Shown here: one piece after another, positions 53,701-59,567 of the stretch | How the letters are laid out: each line of letters begins with the position of its first letter | Numbering within the stretch: position 1 is the first letter of the stretch | NCBI GenBank assembly: GCA_004794785.1 | Contig: SJOL01006483.1 | Span: 416,653-480,652 of the forward strand | Length of the DNA stretch: 64,000 bases | From: Opisthorchis felineus | Lineage: Eukaryota; Platyhelminthes; Trematoda; Opisthorchiida; Opisthorchiidae | Reading direction: 5' to 3' | Notes under the pieces: generated by a model | Database searches by the model: none | What the model saw: only the letters and a program-made list of their open reading frames with translations | What the model was told of the DNA's origin: nothing | Made by a program: the position numbers and the translations under genes

Positions 53701-56700
53701 ACGTAAACGGTTAGAGAGGTTGGCAAGTAAGACCCGCTCGCGTGCTCGATAGCGCGTATGTACGGAAACTATCACCTTCAGTGATAACTTCCCCCTAGAA
53801 CGTCCCTCTTCCCCATCAAAAGCCCATAGCTGTGTATTCACATGTCAATGATAGCATTTACTGTCTTCAATGTGTAGCTATCCGGTTTTATTTCGCTTAT
53901 CATTGGCGAACGAAAGCATGCCAAATAAAAACACCGCGCATCCGTGTTGGCATTGCTCTCCCATGCTGAGCTGAGACCTTTTGTTTGATGGGAGGTCTGA
54001 AAATAGTCGCCCGTGTGCCGTTCGTCCGTCCATTTCCATACGAACTTGCACCAGTCGAAATAACAACCGGTCTTCGTTTATGGTTCCAGCTTGTGCACCG
54101 ACCAACTGCATCACCGATTGAGAAAAAGACACTCTCAGTCGCCAATAATTCTAGAATACGTAAGTTGATTCAAGCCATACCATCGTCTGATGTTGACGTT
54201 CACTGAACCTCCGAGGTTAAAGCAAGATACAAACCACCTGTTTAGCAGTAAAAAATCCTCCTCATACACGAAATAGATAGACGTGCAAGAACCTCTATGT
54301 GATGCCTTAATAGCAATCTCAACACAGAGAAGACAGTGATTAATAAAAGGGGATAACAAAAGTTGTGTGTGAAGCTATAAAGGCAGAGTGTGGTGTTCCC
54401 AGCACACACACCAGCCATCAGACCTCGAAAGGATTGATATCACAATACTTTGTATCACTTCGGGGTCGTAGCATAATTCGGCTAGGTTAGACTTTGCGTG
54501 GACAGAGAGGTGTAGTGGAAAATAAAAATACCTAAATAAAGCTAGGGTCTGGATCGTTCAGCAGAGTCCTCTCAATGACTGGTTGACCATAGGTTTCCAT
54601 ACCTATGGATTTCAGTCCAGCTGTTCACCTCAAATGGTGGTCTGTGAGTTTAGATACTCCTTCAGTTAACCATGTACTAATATGCCTTTCTGCCTTGAAA
54701 CACCATTGGGGCTGTCGGGTCAGACGAGCTTCCACCAGTACCACTTAAAGACGACAGCTGATCTTTGTGTTCGCCCTTAACTAGTGTTCGAACTTATTTT
54801 GGAAAAAAGCATTCCGGAAAACTGGAATCAACCATTCATCATATCTCCTTTGAAACAAGGTGTACGACGCGACTGCCTCAACCATAGAGGTATAAACCTG
54901 ACACCCGTCACAACGTGGCTACTGGTTTCAGTAATACTGTAACACCTAATCTTGGCAAGTGAGATGCGAATGTGAGACCATGGAGCAGAGTTACCTCCGA
55001 GTAACAGGGTACTCTGGTCACATCTTCACATTACATCAAATACTGGAACAGCGCCACATATACTGCCGGCCAATAATTGTGGTTGTTCTAGACATCTAGG
55101 TAGTTATAACTTCGTAGACGGGTTCTTCTGGCTAAACAGAAACACCCCTGATATCTGTAAATACACATTCTTCCTAGTCCCACACTTTAGGTGTTGAGTT
55201 TACAACGAACTGTCCCAAATTTTCCTACAATTAGTGGAGTTCCGAAAGACTTCCCTCTCTCCCCCTTTTTATTCCAGTTTGATACCGATATCTCCAATAA
55301 ATTGATGAGCCCTTTGGCCGGAGATCTCCGGCAACAGCCGATAGTTGAACGGTTTCTGCCGATATCCAGCCGTTCGGACGTCGTGAGCTGGAGGAACGGC
55401 GTGCAGTCCAACGGAGCGTTATGGTGTTGAAACCCTCACTCCGCAAAGTAATAGTCCACTTCAACTTGCGTTAAATCCTGTGCTGAAGGGTTTACATCCG
55501 ACTCTATTAGTTGGTGACAAACGATCTACAGTCGTCAACACCATTAGCTCGTCAAGTTCCCACGGGTACCAGCTACGATTCTTAAGACACCTAAACAACT
55601 CCTAACTAGTATCTCTTACAATGCATCTTCGCATATTGTTCTACAGACTGACGGTTAAAGAAATCATCGAATACTGAAAAAGATGTAGTGAAAACCGAAT
55701 CTAATAGGAAACACGTAAACGGCGTTTTAGGAAATGTAGAGAAGTTATATATCAATTAGCATGGACGTACCATAAATACAGGTCTTTTTCGGTACAGCAA
55801 GTTTTGTGAGTTTACCGTGCAAATATTTGAACCATCCAGAGTGAACCTACAGCAGAAAGAGTCGAAATACGAATCATGAGCAGAAACAGTTGAATCACGA
55901 TGTCGTTACACTGGGGTATGCGTCTCGGTAAAGTACTGAGGAAACAAAATGTTTGGGGCAGACATTCTCGGCCGTCTTTGTCCGAATTGAATTGGTAGAA
56001 ATCCACCGAAAAAAATAGCCTAGCAAAACCTGGCAGCCAGCTCATTAATGGAATTGATGCAGACACTTTCGAAGTACTCCGAAGCGAATGTCCTCGATGT
56101 CTCTCCGATAAGTTCAACTGGTCACCTCCAACACGACACGCACAGAGTGGCGACCGGGTATCCACAAGCTATCCAACGATACTAACCGTAGCGGGGACCC
56201 CTTTTAACTGACTTGAGGGAAATGGACAAATATGAGTGTGAACCGCATGTCCAGTGGCCTTAGACTGACATTTTGAGGCCAAGTGACATGAATAATACAA
56301 TGCTTTCCTGGACTTTCAATCGTTTCACTCTTGAAATGAACTCAAGGAAAGCTTCCACCTTGCACTGTTCTCTTCCTCCAACCATCTGCAGAGTGAAAAC
56401 AGTCTATGGAAGATCGGATTGTGATTTGGTGACCAAACGTAAGGACCATAATCAGCAAACTCAGTCGCATCAGCGATGACCATTTTTCTGGATAAGGCCC
56501 CAAGGACGTGTTACATCAGTGATTAGGGAGCTGATGGATATAACCCAGTTGCTTGTCGGATGGCATCCACTTAGCCGAGATACTGCCCTCAAGACATCAA
56601 TTGTAGAAGATTATCATGACTAATATTCAATCACTACAAGAGTTCCACTGGACACTTCCAGCTTCTCGTCCCAATGTACAGCTTCCTCTCAGTTATTGGT

Positions 56701-59567
56701 GGGGTTGCACGGAAAAGATGAGCTAAGACGAGTGTAGATTCAACACGTAACAGCATGTCTCAATCATGCCCTTTGTTTGTTTGCTTTTTGGTCCCAATCC
56801 TGTCCCGCAATAGCGAACGCTGCTTAGCAAGGCAATCCTAGTATGTCTCAGCCAGCGTATTTGGGGTTGTCTCGGAACAGAAGTAAGATAGTAATAAAAC
56901 TCCTCGGTTCTTCATTGGCTACACGGTTCCCACTAGACGTTGGTAGTGTTCCACGAACCGCGGTGATCAGTCTGTTGTTTTCTACTCGGACGCCTATGTT
57001 CGCATTTACAAATTAGTGTGACACACGGAGGTGTTCTACACGTCCTTTGAATGCTAAGCTGGTGCCCCGACATCTCCAAAGATGCTGGAAATATGTGAAC
57101 TTTGCAAAGCAGCGCTCCCATTGTGGAAAAACGTTATCGACAGCTCCCGTGGTGGCCTTATAAATGGTCAGAGGGTCCGTAGGGACGGGGTAATAGGAAC
57201 AAAAAAGGGTTGGGTCACATCGGCATGACATTGGGTCAGTTGAAATGCTGTCCGAACTAGTTTGTTCACCGCTCGACGTGTCTGTGTAGGGTGGCTAATA
57301 AATCACCGTGTAGAGCCGGACTCATATTAGTTCGTTGCCGTCCAACAGCATATACAAGTTGGAAAAGCCTTCGTGAACCGGTTTGCATTTTTCTGGCACG
57401 ACCAGACCACCAAGCTTTACTATCTCACTCTTGATAGACGAGTTGTTTGCTGGGGTTGTCGTACTGATGAACAGCATCAGTGCATTAGTAAGCACCAGGC
57501 ACATCGACCAGTAGTGCATACACCCAATTTGTCCGTTGTGGGAGGTTACTGCGCTCAGGATTTTCTGTCAGCTTGAGGTTGCAAGGGGCGAAGCTAGATC
57601 ATTTTAACAACGGTTGAGTACTTGCACTCGTTTTCACAGATCTAGGTGAACCTGTATGGTGCTTGGGGCGTCTATGAAAACTAAGTGTCTTCCCCCTACA
57701 ATGTCTAAGTACTATATCACGTAGTCTCCTACACAGTGTCACCGGGAGCCGAATGCAGTACTAAATATTATCCAATTTTGTCCATGATTGGTTACGAGAC
57801 ATCGAACACCGTGTGAAAATTCGGCGGGAGCTGTGCTGGGAATCGGTTTTAGAAAGTAGCAGCCCGTTATATACATTAACCTGAAACACGCATTCTCCGC
57901 TACTAGAATAAACCCCAAGTTTGTCTGACCAGGCACAAAGCTATTAACCTGGCCGCAAGTATCTCCAGCTAGTAGCCAGCGACGACTGCGGTGCGAGCCC
58001 ATGGAGAGGTTGCGGAAAAAAGTCACCTTCCACAATGTCTGGAGTGAATTCGGTCGGGGTGCGGAAGGTTGACAAACAAACATATAGTTCAGAATTTTGG
58101 TAGTGTGAGGAGATTTCATCCTGTAAGTGAAGCCAGTCTATGCTCAGAAGCGAAGCACTGTGCTTCGGTGCATAGTATAATTAACATGGTTCAGAAGCCT
58201 AAAAACGCAGCTGAACCTGCTAGCAGAGATTAATTCGCCGAGATCCAATTAACCAAGGCGGATTCCCAAACTAATTGCGAAGCCGACACCCTGTTGCCGA
58301 AAAACATCTTCCTAGGAGGTCCAAACTGACGTAATTATTGGGCGTAGTTGGTTGAATGCAATGGTAAAAGTAGAGTGAGCATTTTGGCCTTGAAGTCTAA
58401 GCTTAAGAAGGTAGCATACTTCAACGTAGAAAGCCAGCCTTGCTTGTTGAAGGAGTGATCTGACGCTATGCACAGCCAGCTTGAAAGTGCGTAGGTCGCT
58501 GGTTGGGTTTTCGTTTTGTTATCAATTGCACGGATATCGGGGACCTTGCAGACAGTGAAAACGTCTCCCCAGAGAAGGTCGGATACGGAAACGGTGTGAG
58601 GATTAGGGGGTGGACATACGAAACAGACAAGTGTGTAAACAGCAATTTGGTGTTCAACGATTATTCCGACGGTCCACACCTCAGGCGAGTGCGGGTGAGA
58701 GTCGTAGGACAAAGCTTGGAAATGTGCGAGATATACCGACCTTTCAGCTAATCCAAAGGAAACCTGATAATCGAGTGTGAATGGCTGATATGATGAAGAG
58801 ACGACGACAAGTCACAATAAGTCAACATGATCAATAGCGTAACAGAACTATATCATAGGGGCGGCCCCAATGACGCTGCAACATTGGTGACCGAACAACA
58901 CTTCTACGTCCTCTGTACGTACCTTTTCGGAATACCGGATCAGTAGAATCCACAAGTAAGATATGCAAGTGCATCCAGAAGTTGACGACTCTTGCTGAGA
59001 AAGGAAAACTTGTGGCCCATTTCGGTCAACTCACGTACCACGGAATGAAGAGAAGCCAAATTTTCCAGACAGATATCGATAAAATAACCGTAGGCATCTA
59101 GAGCACTCGTAGGCTCTAGGCTGAGGACGGAGTTCACCAATGGCACAAGGTCTACCCGAACCGTTACGACGAAATTGACAACTTACTTGTATCCTTTTTC
59201 AACATATCAAGAAGCTTTAGAAAGCCTATCCATAACTCCAAATGTACATGAAAGAGGTGAGTGTTCTGTTTATAGTCCAAATGTCCTAGGCTTAAGAGGA
59301 CTGAACGAAACTGTGCAACAGCAAGCATGAGCGTATTAACGTCATGCACAAGCCATCTGAGGATGTGTAACTGTATGTATAGCGATTACGACTAACCTAA
59401 TTTCATTCAGCAATGCCGTCAGAAGAAGACTAATGTCGTTATGAACACCTGGGGGAGTGATTAGATGAAAGCTTCCATACAAACAGTGAATTTCTCTTGC
59501 TGGGTTGACTGATGTGAACAAAGGTGCAGCACATTCGCCGAGATACTGCCCATACAAATCAACGGAT
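15573..59567 (-). CDS. MMS22L: MMS22L-like DNA repair protein, multi-exon gene (5' exons missing)
   Basis: This is the overall span of a spliced minus-strand gene; the exons are listed separately. In animals MMS22L pairs with TONSL in the nucleus, binds newly replicated chromatin and helps load RAD51 at stalled or broken forks. The exons run in the same order as vertebrate MMS22L. The best anchors are the [19 protein letters not shown] exon (42.2 kb), [10 protein letters not shown] (59.2 kb), GWPDHIQW (29.1 kb) and [18 protein letters not shown] (24.9 kb). Splice phases agree across nearly all neighbouring exons. Summed coding length is about 3.5 kb, near the roughly 1,240-residue vertebrate protein minus its N-terminus. 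Introns reach about 8 kb and are packed with retroelements. Unresolved points are the first exons, the 3' side of the exon at 31.9 kb and the last junction. The vertebrate comparison is from memory; another helical-repeat protein is possible but less likely. Confidence 0.65.
15951..16346 (-). CDS. MMS22L: MMS22L-like exon, C-terminal domain
   Basis: The longest exon (132 codons), after CCCCGTTACAG and before GTTAGT. It reads [19 protein letters not shown] near its start and [46 protein letters not shown] near its end. The last part follows vertebrate YYYQVYSILETVATLDQQVV (from memory), placing it near the protein C-terminus. A middle insert with the cysteine run CSFVCYCC seems lineage-specific. 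Confidence 0.62.
16987..17039 (-). ncRNA. type-I hammerhead ribozyme
   Basis: Minus strand shows the invariant CTGATGAG (17020-17027), helix II GCCC/GGGC with a CAAAAA loop, then CGAAACCGGTC (16997-17007). Helix I forms from CCTAC-side bases pairing with GTGGGC (TAC:GTG and GCC:GGC), then an internal bulge and GAC:GTC. Helix III is the short palindrome ACCGGT, as in Penelope-type hammerheads that act as dimers. Predicted cleavage follows the C of GGTC, between 16997 and 16996. All core bases are intact. Confidence 0.8.
17096..17241. repeat. 54-nt-arm inverted repeat (foldback)
   Basis: Arms 17096-17149 and 17188-17241 are reverse complements at 52 of 54 positions, with a 38-nt loop. It forms one end of the TSD-flanked ribozyme element. 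Confidence 0.9.
17916..18231 (-). CDS. MMS22L: MMS22L-like exon, C-terminal domain
   Basis: A 316-bp exon between CCAACTTTTAG and GTGAGT. It reads [20 protein letters not shown], then [20 protein letters not shown] and [18 protein letters not shown]. The phase fits both neighbours. Alternating hydrophobic helices fit a HEAT/ARM-like fold; the acidic loop near its end has no vertebrate match I recall. Confidence 0.6.
18840..19200 (+). mobile_element. possible endonuclease remnant of a Jockey-like LINE
   Basis: Around 19070-19130 a plus frame reads [14 protein letters not shown], recalling the ISILGDFNVH block of apurinic endonuclease domains. Nothing else nearby confirms it. Confidence 0.3.
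19860..20500 (+). repeat. dispersed repeat upstream of LINE copy
   Basis: 19996-20085 resembles 9087-9185. 20240-20495 resembles 51290-51545, with shared TATGCACTGTAG/TATGCACAGTAA, TTGCGGGTCAGACTC and TCAAAGGTTCAA blocks. Both copies sit just 5' of a LINE ORF region, so this is probably the element's leader. Confidence 0.5.
20500..21690 (+). mobile_element. decayed CR1/RTE-type LINE, RT domain to C-terminus
   Basis: Plus frame 20704-21081 has [39 protein letters not shown] and [11 protein letters not shown], the RT fingers/palm blocks. The first catalytic aspartates of LDLK.TFDS are present. The catalytic box reads [11 protein letters not shown] in a shifted frame at about 21065-21100, so Y is replaced by H. 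A post-RT part continues in broken frames to [17 protein letters not shown] near 21560. Several frameshifts and stops: inactive. It is opposite in strand to the host gene and intronic. Confidence 0.85.
22095..22169 (-). CDS. MMS22L: MMS22L-like exon
   Basis: 75 bp reading [20 protein letters not shown] and KVEFT. Acceptor CATTGATTGTAG, donor GTGAGT; both phases match the neighbours, which is the main support. It is close to a large palindrome (22355-22650) in the upstream intron. Confidence 0.5.
22355..22650. mobile_element. 296-bp near-perfect palindrome (foldback/MITE-like)
   Basis: The left arm starts GGAACAGAATAGCATGCAAT and the right arm ends with its reverse complement, ATTGCGTGCTATTCTGTTCC. 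The arms of about 140 nt match almost throughout, around a short centre near 22495-22510. There is no coding capacity; the ORF at 22373-22564 simply reads into both arms. It lies in an intron between exons at 23934 and 22169. Confidence 0.85.
22916..23030. repeat. repeat related to the 43.8-kb foldback
   Basis: 22922-22961 (TTGATCAGGCGGCTGTTGAT, then CTGTTCGCCGAGCTTGG) is nearly identical to the left arm of the palindrome at 43762. Downstream it carries a small hairpin CACCTTCAG..CTGAAGGTG (23001-23024). Confidence 0.7.
23934..24074 (-). CDS. MMS22L: MMS22L-like exon
   Basis: Reads [19 protein letters not shown], then [35 protein letters not shown] resembles vertebrate ISSLKKCIVQVIRKSY (from memory). 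Acceptor TCTCTGCTCAG fits the phase. The donor (GTTTCG) is the best available but not strong. Confidence 0.5.
24412..24598 (-). mobile_element. tRNA-derived SINE, well-preserved copy
   Basis: Read on the minus strand it starts with a tRNA-like head holding a Pol III box A-like (TGGCCGAAGTGG) and box B (GGTTCGAACCC). A conserved body follows, then the hairpin GCACCGAAAGGGTGC, and it ends CTGAACGATTTTTTTT. Direct repeats CCTCATTCGTATGA at 24398-24411 and 24599-24612 are a 14-bp target-site duplication, so the ends are exact. The T-rich 3' tail is unusual for a SINE. Confidence 0.85.
24870..25029 (-). CDS. MMS22L: MMS22L-like exon
   Basis: A very clear exon with CTTTAG acceptor and GTAAGT donor. 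It reads [18 protein letters not shown], then [20 protein letters not shown] and [13 protein letters not shown]. The first part follows vertebrate LLFRIIDCLLLPHAVLQQEK (from memory), including the Pro and Lys spacing before the next helix. Confidence 0.65.
26078..26199 (-). CDS. MMS22L: MMS22L-like exon
   Basis: Reads [20 protein letters not shown] then [20 protein letters not shown]. Acceptor CTAAACTCTACAG, donor GTAAAG. It corresponds to the VRSWIRCVLQMYIKNL region (vertebrate, from memory). It ends in phase 1 and joins the next exon to form an Asp codon. Confidence 0.6.
26498..26653 (-). CDS. MMS22L: possible MMS22L-like exon
   Basis: Open frame reading [19 protein letters not shown] then [20 protein letters not shown], ending at a strong GTAAGT donor (26492-26497). 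Start and end phases fit the flanking exons, but skipping it would also keep the frame, and I see no clear vertebrate counterpart. It may be alternative or false. Confidence 0.35.
27655..27839 (-). mobile_element. tRNA-derived SINE copy
   Basis: The same family as at 24.4 kb, with box A GTGGCTCAGTG, a box B changed to GGTTCGAAATTG, and the same T-rich tail. Short flanking direct repeat CTTGA (27650-27654 and 27840-27844). Confidence 0.8.
27860..28150 (-). mobile_element. LINE post-RT fragment
   Basis: Minus frame 27967-28149 includes [19 protein letters not shown], the V.SVLLYGCE.WPLR.EDI block of fluke LINEs. Only this short piece is recognisable. Confidence 0.55.
29052..29136 (-). CDS. MMS22L: MMS22L-like exon with GWxDxI motif
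   Basis: Reads DSLFRAA and then [18 protein letters not shown], which parallels vertebrate GWDDIICPQVVARYLSHV (from memory). Acceptor TTTTAG, donor GTGAAT; both phases fit neighbouring exons. Confidence 0.6.
29660..30560 (+). mobile_element. possible Ty3/gypsy-type element remnant
   Basis: Plus frames hold [19 protein letters not shown] (about 29758-29815), [18 protein letters not shown] (about 30275-30330) and, in another frame near 30430, [16 protein letters not shown], which recalls the PSSSPW.SPLHMV block before the gypsy RT. The matches are weak and frames broken. Confidence 0.3.
31292..31479 (-). CDS. MMS22L: MMS22L-like exon
   Basis: Reads [19 protein letters not shown], then [20 protein letters not shown] and [20 protein letters not shown]. 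Acceptor CTTTCCTTAG (an alternative CAG lies three bases on), donor GTGAGT at 31286-31291. It ends in phase 1 and joins the 29.1-kb exon to create an Asp codon. Confidence 0.6.
31862..31957 (-). CDS. MMS22L: MMS22L-like exon (3' boundary uncertain)
   Basis: A strong TTTTTTTAG acceptor opens a frame reading [20 protein letters not shown] then [11 protein letters not shown], which resembles the FFSFLKSQ..VPFSQLADAAADFTLLA region of vertebrate MMS22L (from memory). The frame hits TGA at 31843-31845 before any good donor. The only phase-compatible donor (GTCACG) is weak. A missed micro-exon, an assembly indel or a real defect would explain this. Confidence 0.45.
33821..34053 (-). CDS. MMS22L: MMS22L-like exon, HEAT-like helices
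   Basis: A clear exon between ATTTTTCAG and GTAAGA. It reads [19 protein letters not shown], then [18 protein letters not shown] and [20 protein letters not shown]. An alternative acceptor four bases further in (GTAG) would change the phase and decides which donor the upstream exon uses. It ends in phase 2. Confidence 0.6.
34623..34761 (-). CDS. MMS22L: MMS22L-like exon
   Basis: Begins after CATCAACAG and reads [19 protein letters not shown], then [19 protein letters not shown], which parallels vertebrate LIWKGHMAFLLMYAQKNL (from memory). The start phase fits the exon before. The donor is uncertain: GTATTA at 34617-34622 is used here, and the frame stays open to about 34582. Confidence 0.55.
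35716..35793. repeat. (TA)n microsatellite with a 6-N assembly gap
   Basis: About 70 bases of TA repeat interrupted by NNNNNN at 35727-35732; the true length is unknown. Confidence 0.95.
36128..36249 (-). CDS. MMS22L: MMS22L-like exon
   Basis: Reads [20 protein letters not shown] and then [20 protein letters not shown]. Acceptor TTCAAG, donor GTACGG, ending in phase 0. Position and composition fit the KGRIYSKFHQKRMEEL region of vertebrate MMS22L (from memory). Confidence 0.6.
36881..36972 (-). CDS. MMS22L: MMS22L-like exon
   Basis: Reads [20 protein letters not shown] then [10 protein letters not shown]. The stretch [19 protein letters not shown] parallels vertebrate SYTIFLCILAKVVKKAMKS (from memory). 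The splice sites (TTAG acceptor, GTAGCC donor) are only fair but give matching phases on both sides. Confidence 0.5.
37280..37347 (-). CDS. MMS22L: MMS22L-like exon
   Basis: 68 bp reading [19 protein letters not shown]. It lies between TTCCTAATCCAG and GTTAGT, starts in phase 0 as required, and ends in phase 2. It fits the SWLPFKGL segment that follows the LWEYYSKNL motif in vertebrate MMS22L (from memory). Confidence 0.55.
37790..38290 (+). mobile_element. possible LINE linker region
   Basis: Plus ORF 37791-38288 includes [19 protein letters not shown], similar to the W.FN..C.RA...K..A segment between endonuclease and RT of Jockey-like LINEs. No RT follows directly. Confidence 0.35.
38860..39150 (-). 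repeat. dispersed repeat, copy 1
   Basis: It shares layout with 50610-51080: GTTTCCTGGCCCTCCAAGT versus GTCTCCTGGCCTTCCAAAT, and CTGGCAGTATCCCAG versus TTGGCAGTATCCCAA, with similar spacing. Minus-frame reading ([18 protein letters not shown]) is a common fluke repeat-derived ORF, not a gene. Confidence 0.55.
39230..41530 (+). mobile_element. internally deleted LINE (endonuclease, RT and 3' end)
   Basis: Endonuclease part: [39 protein letters not shown] (GDMNAQ block with D to G) and [16 protein letters not shown] (DHIAISYRW with D to N) at 39660-40150. RT part from 40230: [24 protein letters not shown] (catalytic YADD changed to YTDE). Post-[16 protein letters not shown] and [25 protein letters not shown]. 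The 3' end has a TCTCTGATGATGAT block near 41490. The linker between endonuclease and RT is deleted. Inactive, intronic and antisense to the host gene. Confidence 0.85.
42197..42319 (-). CDS. MMS22L: MMS22L-like exon, best-conserved anchor
   Basis: An exact 41-codon exon, phase 0 at both ends, after a TTTTTTCAG acceptor and before a GTGTGT donor. It reads [18 protein letters not shown] and then [19 protein letters not shown]. The second stretch closely follows vertebrate WEPNIAIVTILWEYYSKNL (from memory), the motif I use to name the gene. Confidence 0.7.
42758..42930 (+). mobile_element. tRNA-derived SINE copy, plus orientation
   Basis: Head at the low end (CCTCAGCGGTCACGGCACGG, degraded box A; GTGGCTCCAACCC, degraded box B), body TCCAGGCTTGGGAAACCTGG, hairpin CACCGAAAAGGTG, then GGTGGACGATTATTTATTT. 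The only copy in the window with this orientation. Confidence 0.75.
43762..43874. repeat. foldback element, 44-nt arms
   Basis: Left arm 43762-43805 (TTGGTAGTTGATCAGGTGGC start) and right arm 43831-43874 (ending CCTGATCAACTACCAA) are reverse complements with about three mismatches; loop about 25 nt. The left arm recurs at 22.92 kb. Confidence 0.85.
44506..45300 (-). pseudogene. frame-broken coding remnant, unidentified
   Basis: Four minus ORFs follow one another with frame changes and read like protein. The first (45298 down) has [19 protein letters not shown], then [19 protein letters not shown]. The next include [17 protein letters not shown] and [20 protein letters not shown], and the last [19 protein letters not shown] then [17 protein letters not shown]. 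No introns are evident inside, so a retrocopy is likely. I do not recognise the parent. Confidence 0.4.
47830..47987 (-). CDS. MMS22L: MMS22L-like exon
   Basis: A convincing exon with a TTTTATAG acceptor and GTAAAT donor. It includes [20 protein letters not shown], which parallels the vertebrate GFSWWIITHVASLYKF stretch (from memory). It ends in phase 0 and joins the 42.2-kb exon in frame. Confidence 0.6.
49628..49915 (-). mobile_element. LINE post-RT fragment
   Basis: The minus frame reads [20 protein letters not shown], then [19 protein letters not shown] and [10 protein letters not shown], the E..ARI.KAR.AFA.L.H.W...DI.L..KG block. A truncated copy in an MMS22L intron on the same strand as the gene. 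Confidence 0.65.
50335..50385 (-). other. possible decayed hammerhead-like motif
   Basis: Minus strand shows TTGATAGAG, then about 8 bases, then GCTGAAACCGGC, echoing CTGATGAG..CGAAACCGG, but core bases are changed. Presumably inactive, or chance. Confidence 0.25.
50610..51080 (-). repeat. dispersed repeat, copy 2
   Basis: The partner of 38860-39150. The minus ORF ([20 protein letters not shown]) is repeat-derived. It precedes the 51.3-kb leader repeat and the 51.9-kb LINE, so it may be the 5' part of that LINE. Confidence 0.5.
51290..51545 (+). repeat. LINE leader-like repeat
   Basis: Resembles 20240-20495, including TTTGTGGGTCAGACTCATGA near 51470 and AATCAAAGGTTCAAAG. Confidence 0.5.
51880..53760 (+). 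mobile_element. decayed LINE with altered RT active site
   Basis: A linker part (51884-52486) ends with a FEE..-type segment, [54 protein letters not shown], then after a frameshift [10 protein letters not shown] and [20 protein letters not shown]. The YADD box is YADG. Post-RT remnants run to about 53740. Frameshift at about 52900 and several stops. Confidence 0.75.
54780..55440 (+). mobile_element. LINE RT fragment
   Basis: Frame pieces near 54815-54905 read [15 protein letters not shown] and [16 protein letters not shown], the block that opens the RT domain. At 55190-55430 [20 protein letters not shown] matches [18 protein letters not shown] with R, Q, G and C changed. Heavily decayed. 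Confidence 0.6.
55816..55846 (-). CDS. possible 31-bp micro-exon of the MMS22L-like gene
   Basis: A good acceptor (TTTCTGCTGTAG) and donor (GTAAAC) bracket 31 bases reading [10 protein letters not shown], in phase with the exon upstream. It ends in phase 0, which does not fit the next recognised exon at 47.9 kb, so either another exon is missed or this one is false. Confidence 0.25.
56030..56117 (-). CDS. MMS22L: MMS22L-like exon
   Basis: Frame reads [20 protein letters not shown], followed by NSINELAA. The stretch [18 protein letters not shown] resembles vertebrate WFVSESFWNWLNKLL (from memory). The acceptor is CAG at 56118-56120 and the donor GTTTTG at 56024-56029, in phase with the preceding exon. 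The pyrimidine tract is weak. Confidence 0.45.
57949..58038 (-). CDS. MMS22L: MMS22L-like exon (tentative)
   Basis: Frame reads [20 protein letters not shown] and ends WRYLRP. It is chosen because a pyrimidine-rich acceptor ending CTCCAG and a GTTAAT donor (57943-57948) bracket it. Its start and end phases fit both the exon at 59.0 kb and the exon at 56.0 kb. A different frame across the same bases is also open, so the reading is not certain. Confidence 0.4.
58503..58754 (+). other. unassigned plus-strand ORF, lectin-domain-like end
   Basis: Reads [20 protein letters not shown], then [18 protein letters not shown] and [20 protein letters not shown] before a stop. The end has the V.V...L.MCEI pattern seen at the C-terminal strand of F5/8C or fucolectin-like domains. 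An acceptor-like CCTTGCAG precedes DSENVS. It sits inside a minus-strand MMS22L intron, and an open minus frame overlaps it. Confidence 0.25.
59035..59151 (-). CDS. MMS22L: MMS22L-like exon
   Basis: Frame reads [20 protein letters not shown] and then [16 protein letters not shown]. The acceptor is the TAG at 59152-59154 and its phase fits the exon upstream. The donor GTGAGT at 59029-59034 overlaps an alternative GTACGT four bases upstream in transcript order. The open frame runs on to about 58940, so a longer exon is possible. It would match the region after the HLH helix of MMS22L. Confidence 0.5.
59187..59290 (-). CDS. MMS22L: MMS22L-like exon with conserved HLxHxHLxLW helix
   Basis: The exon reads [20 protein letters not shown], which lines up with vertebrate HLLHLHLDIHWLVLEILYML (from memory). 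The donor GTAAGT at 59181-59186 is strong. The acceptor (AAG at 59291-59293) has a modest pyrimidine tract, but its phase fits the preceding exon. The exon ends in phase 1. Confidence 0.6.
59397..59567 (-). CDS. MMS22L: MMS22L-like exon, N-terminal part
   Basis: Open frame reading [17 protein letters not shown] at its start and [11 protein letters not shown] at its end. The acceptor is the TAG at 59568-59570 and the donor is GTTAGT at 59391-59396. It begins with one base of a split codon, so at least one more upstream exon must exist. It ends in phase 2, which fits the next exon. It would correspond to the segment just before the conserved HLH.HL motif of MMS22L; similarity in this exon itself is weak. 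Confidence 0.5.

Noticed and set aside
53985..54206. Plus ORF and two overlapping minus ORFs near 54 kb, first taken for a zinc-finger (THAP-like) start
   Set aside because: No conserved Cys/His spacing; three overlapping frames point to composition bias.
58335..58500. Minus frame reading [20 protein letters not shown] as another MMS22L exon
   Set aside because: Available splice sites give phases that fit neither neighbour, while the 57.95-kb exon fits both.
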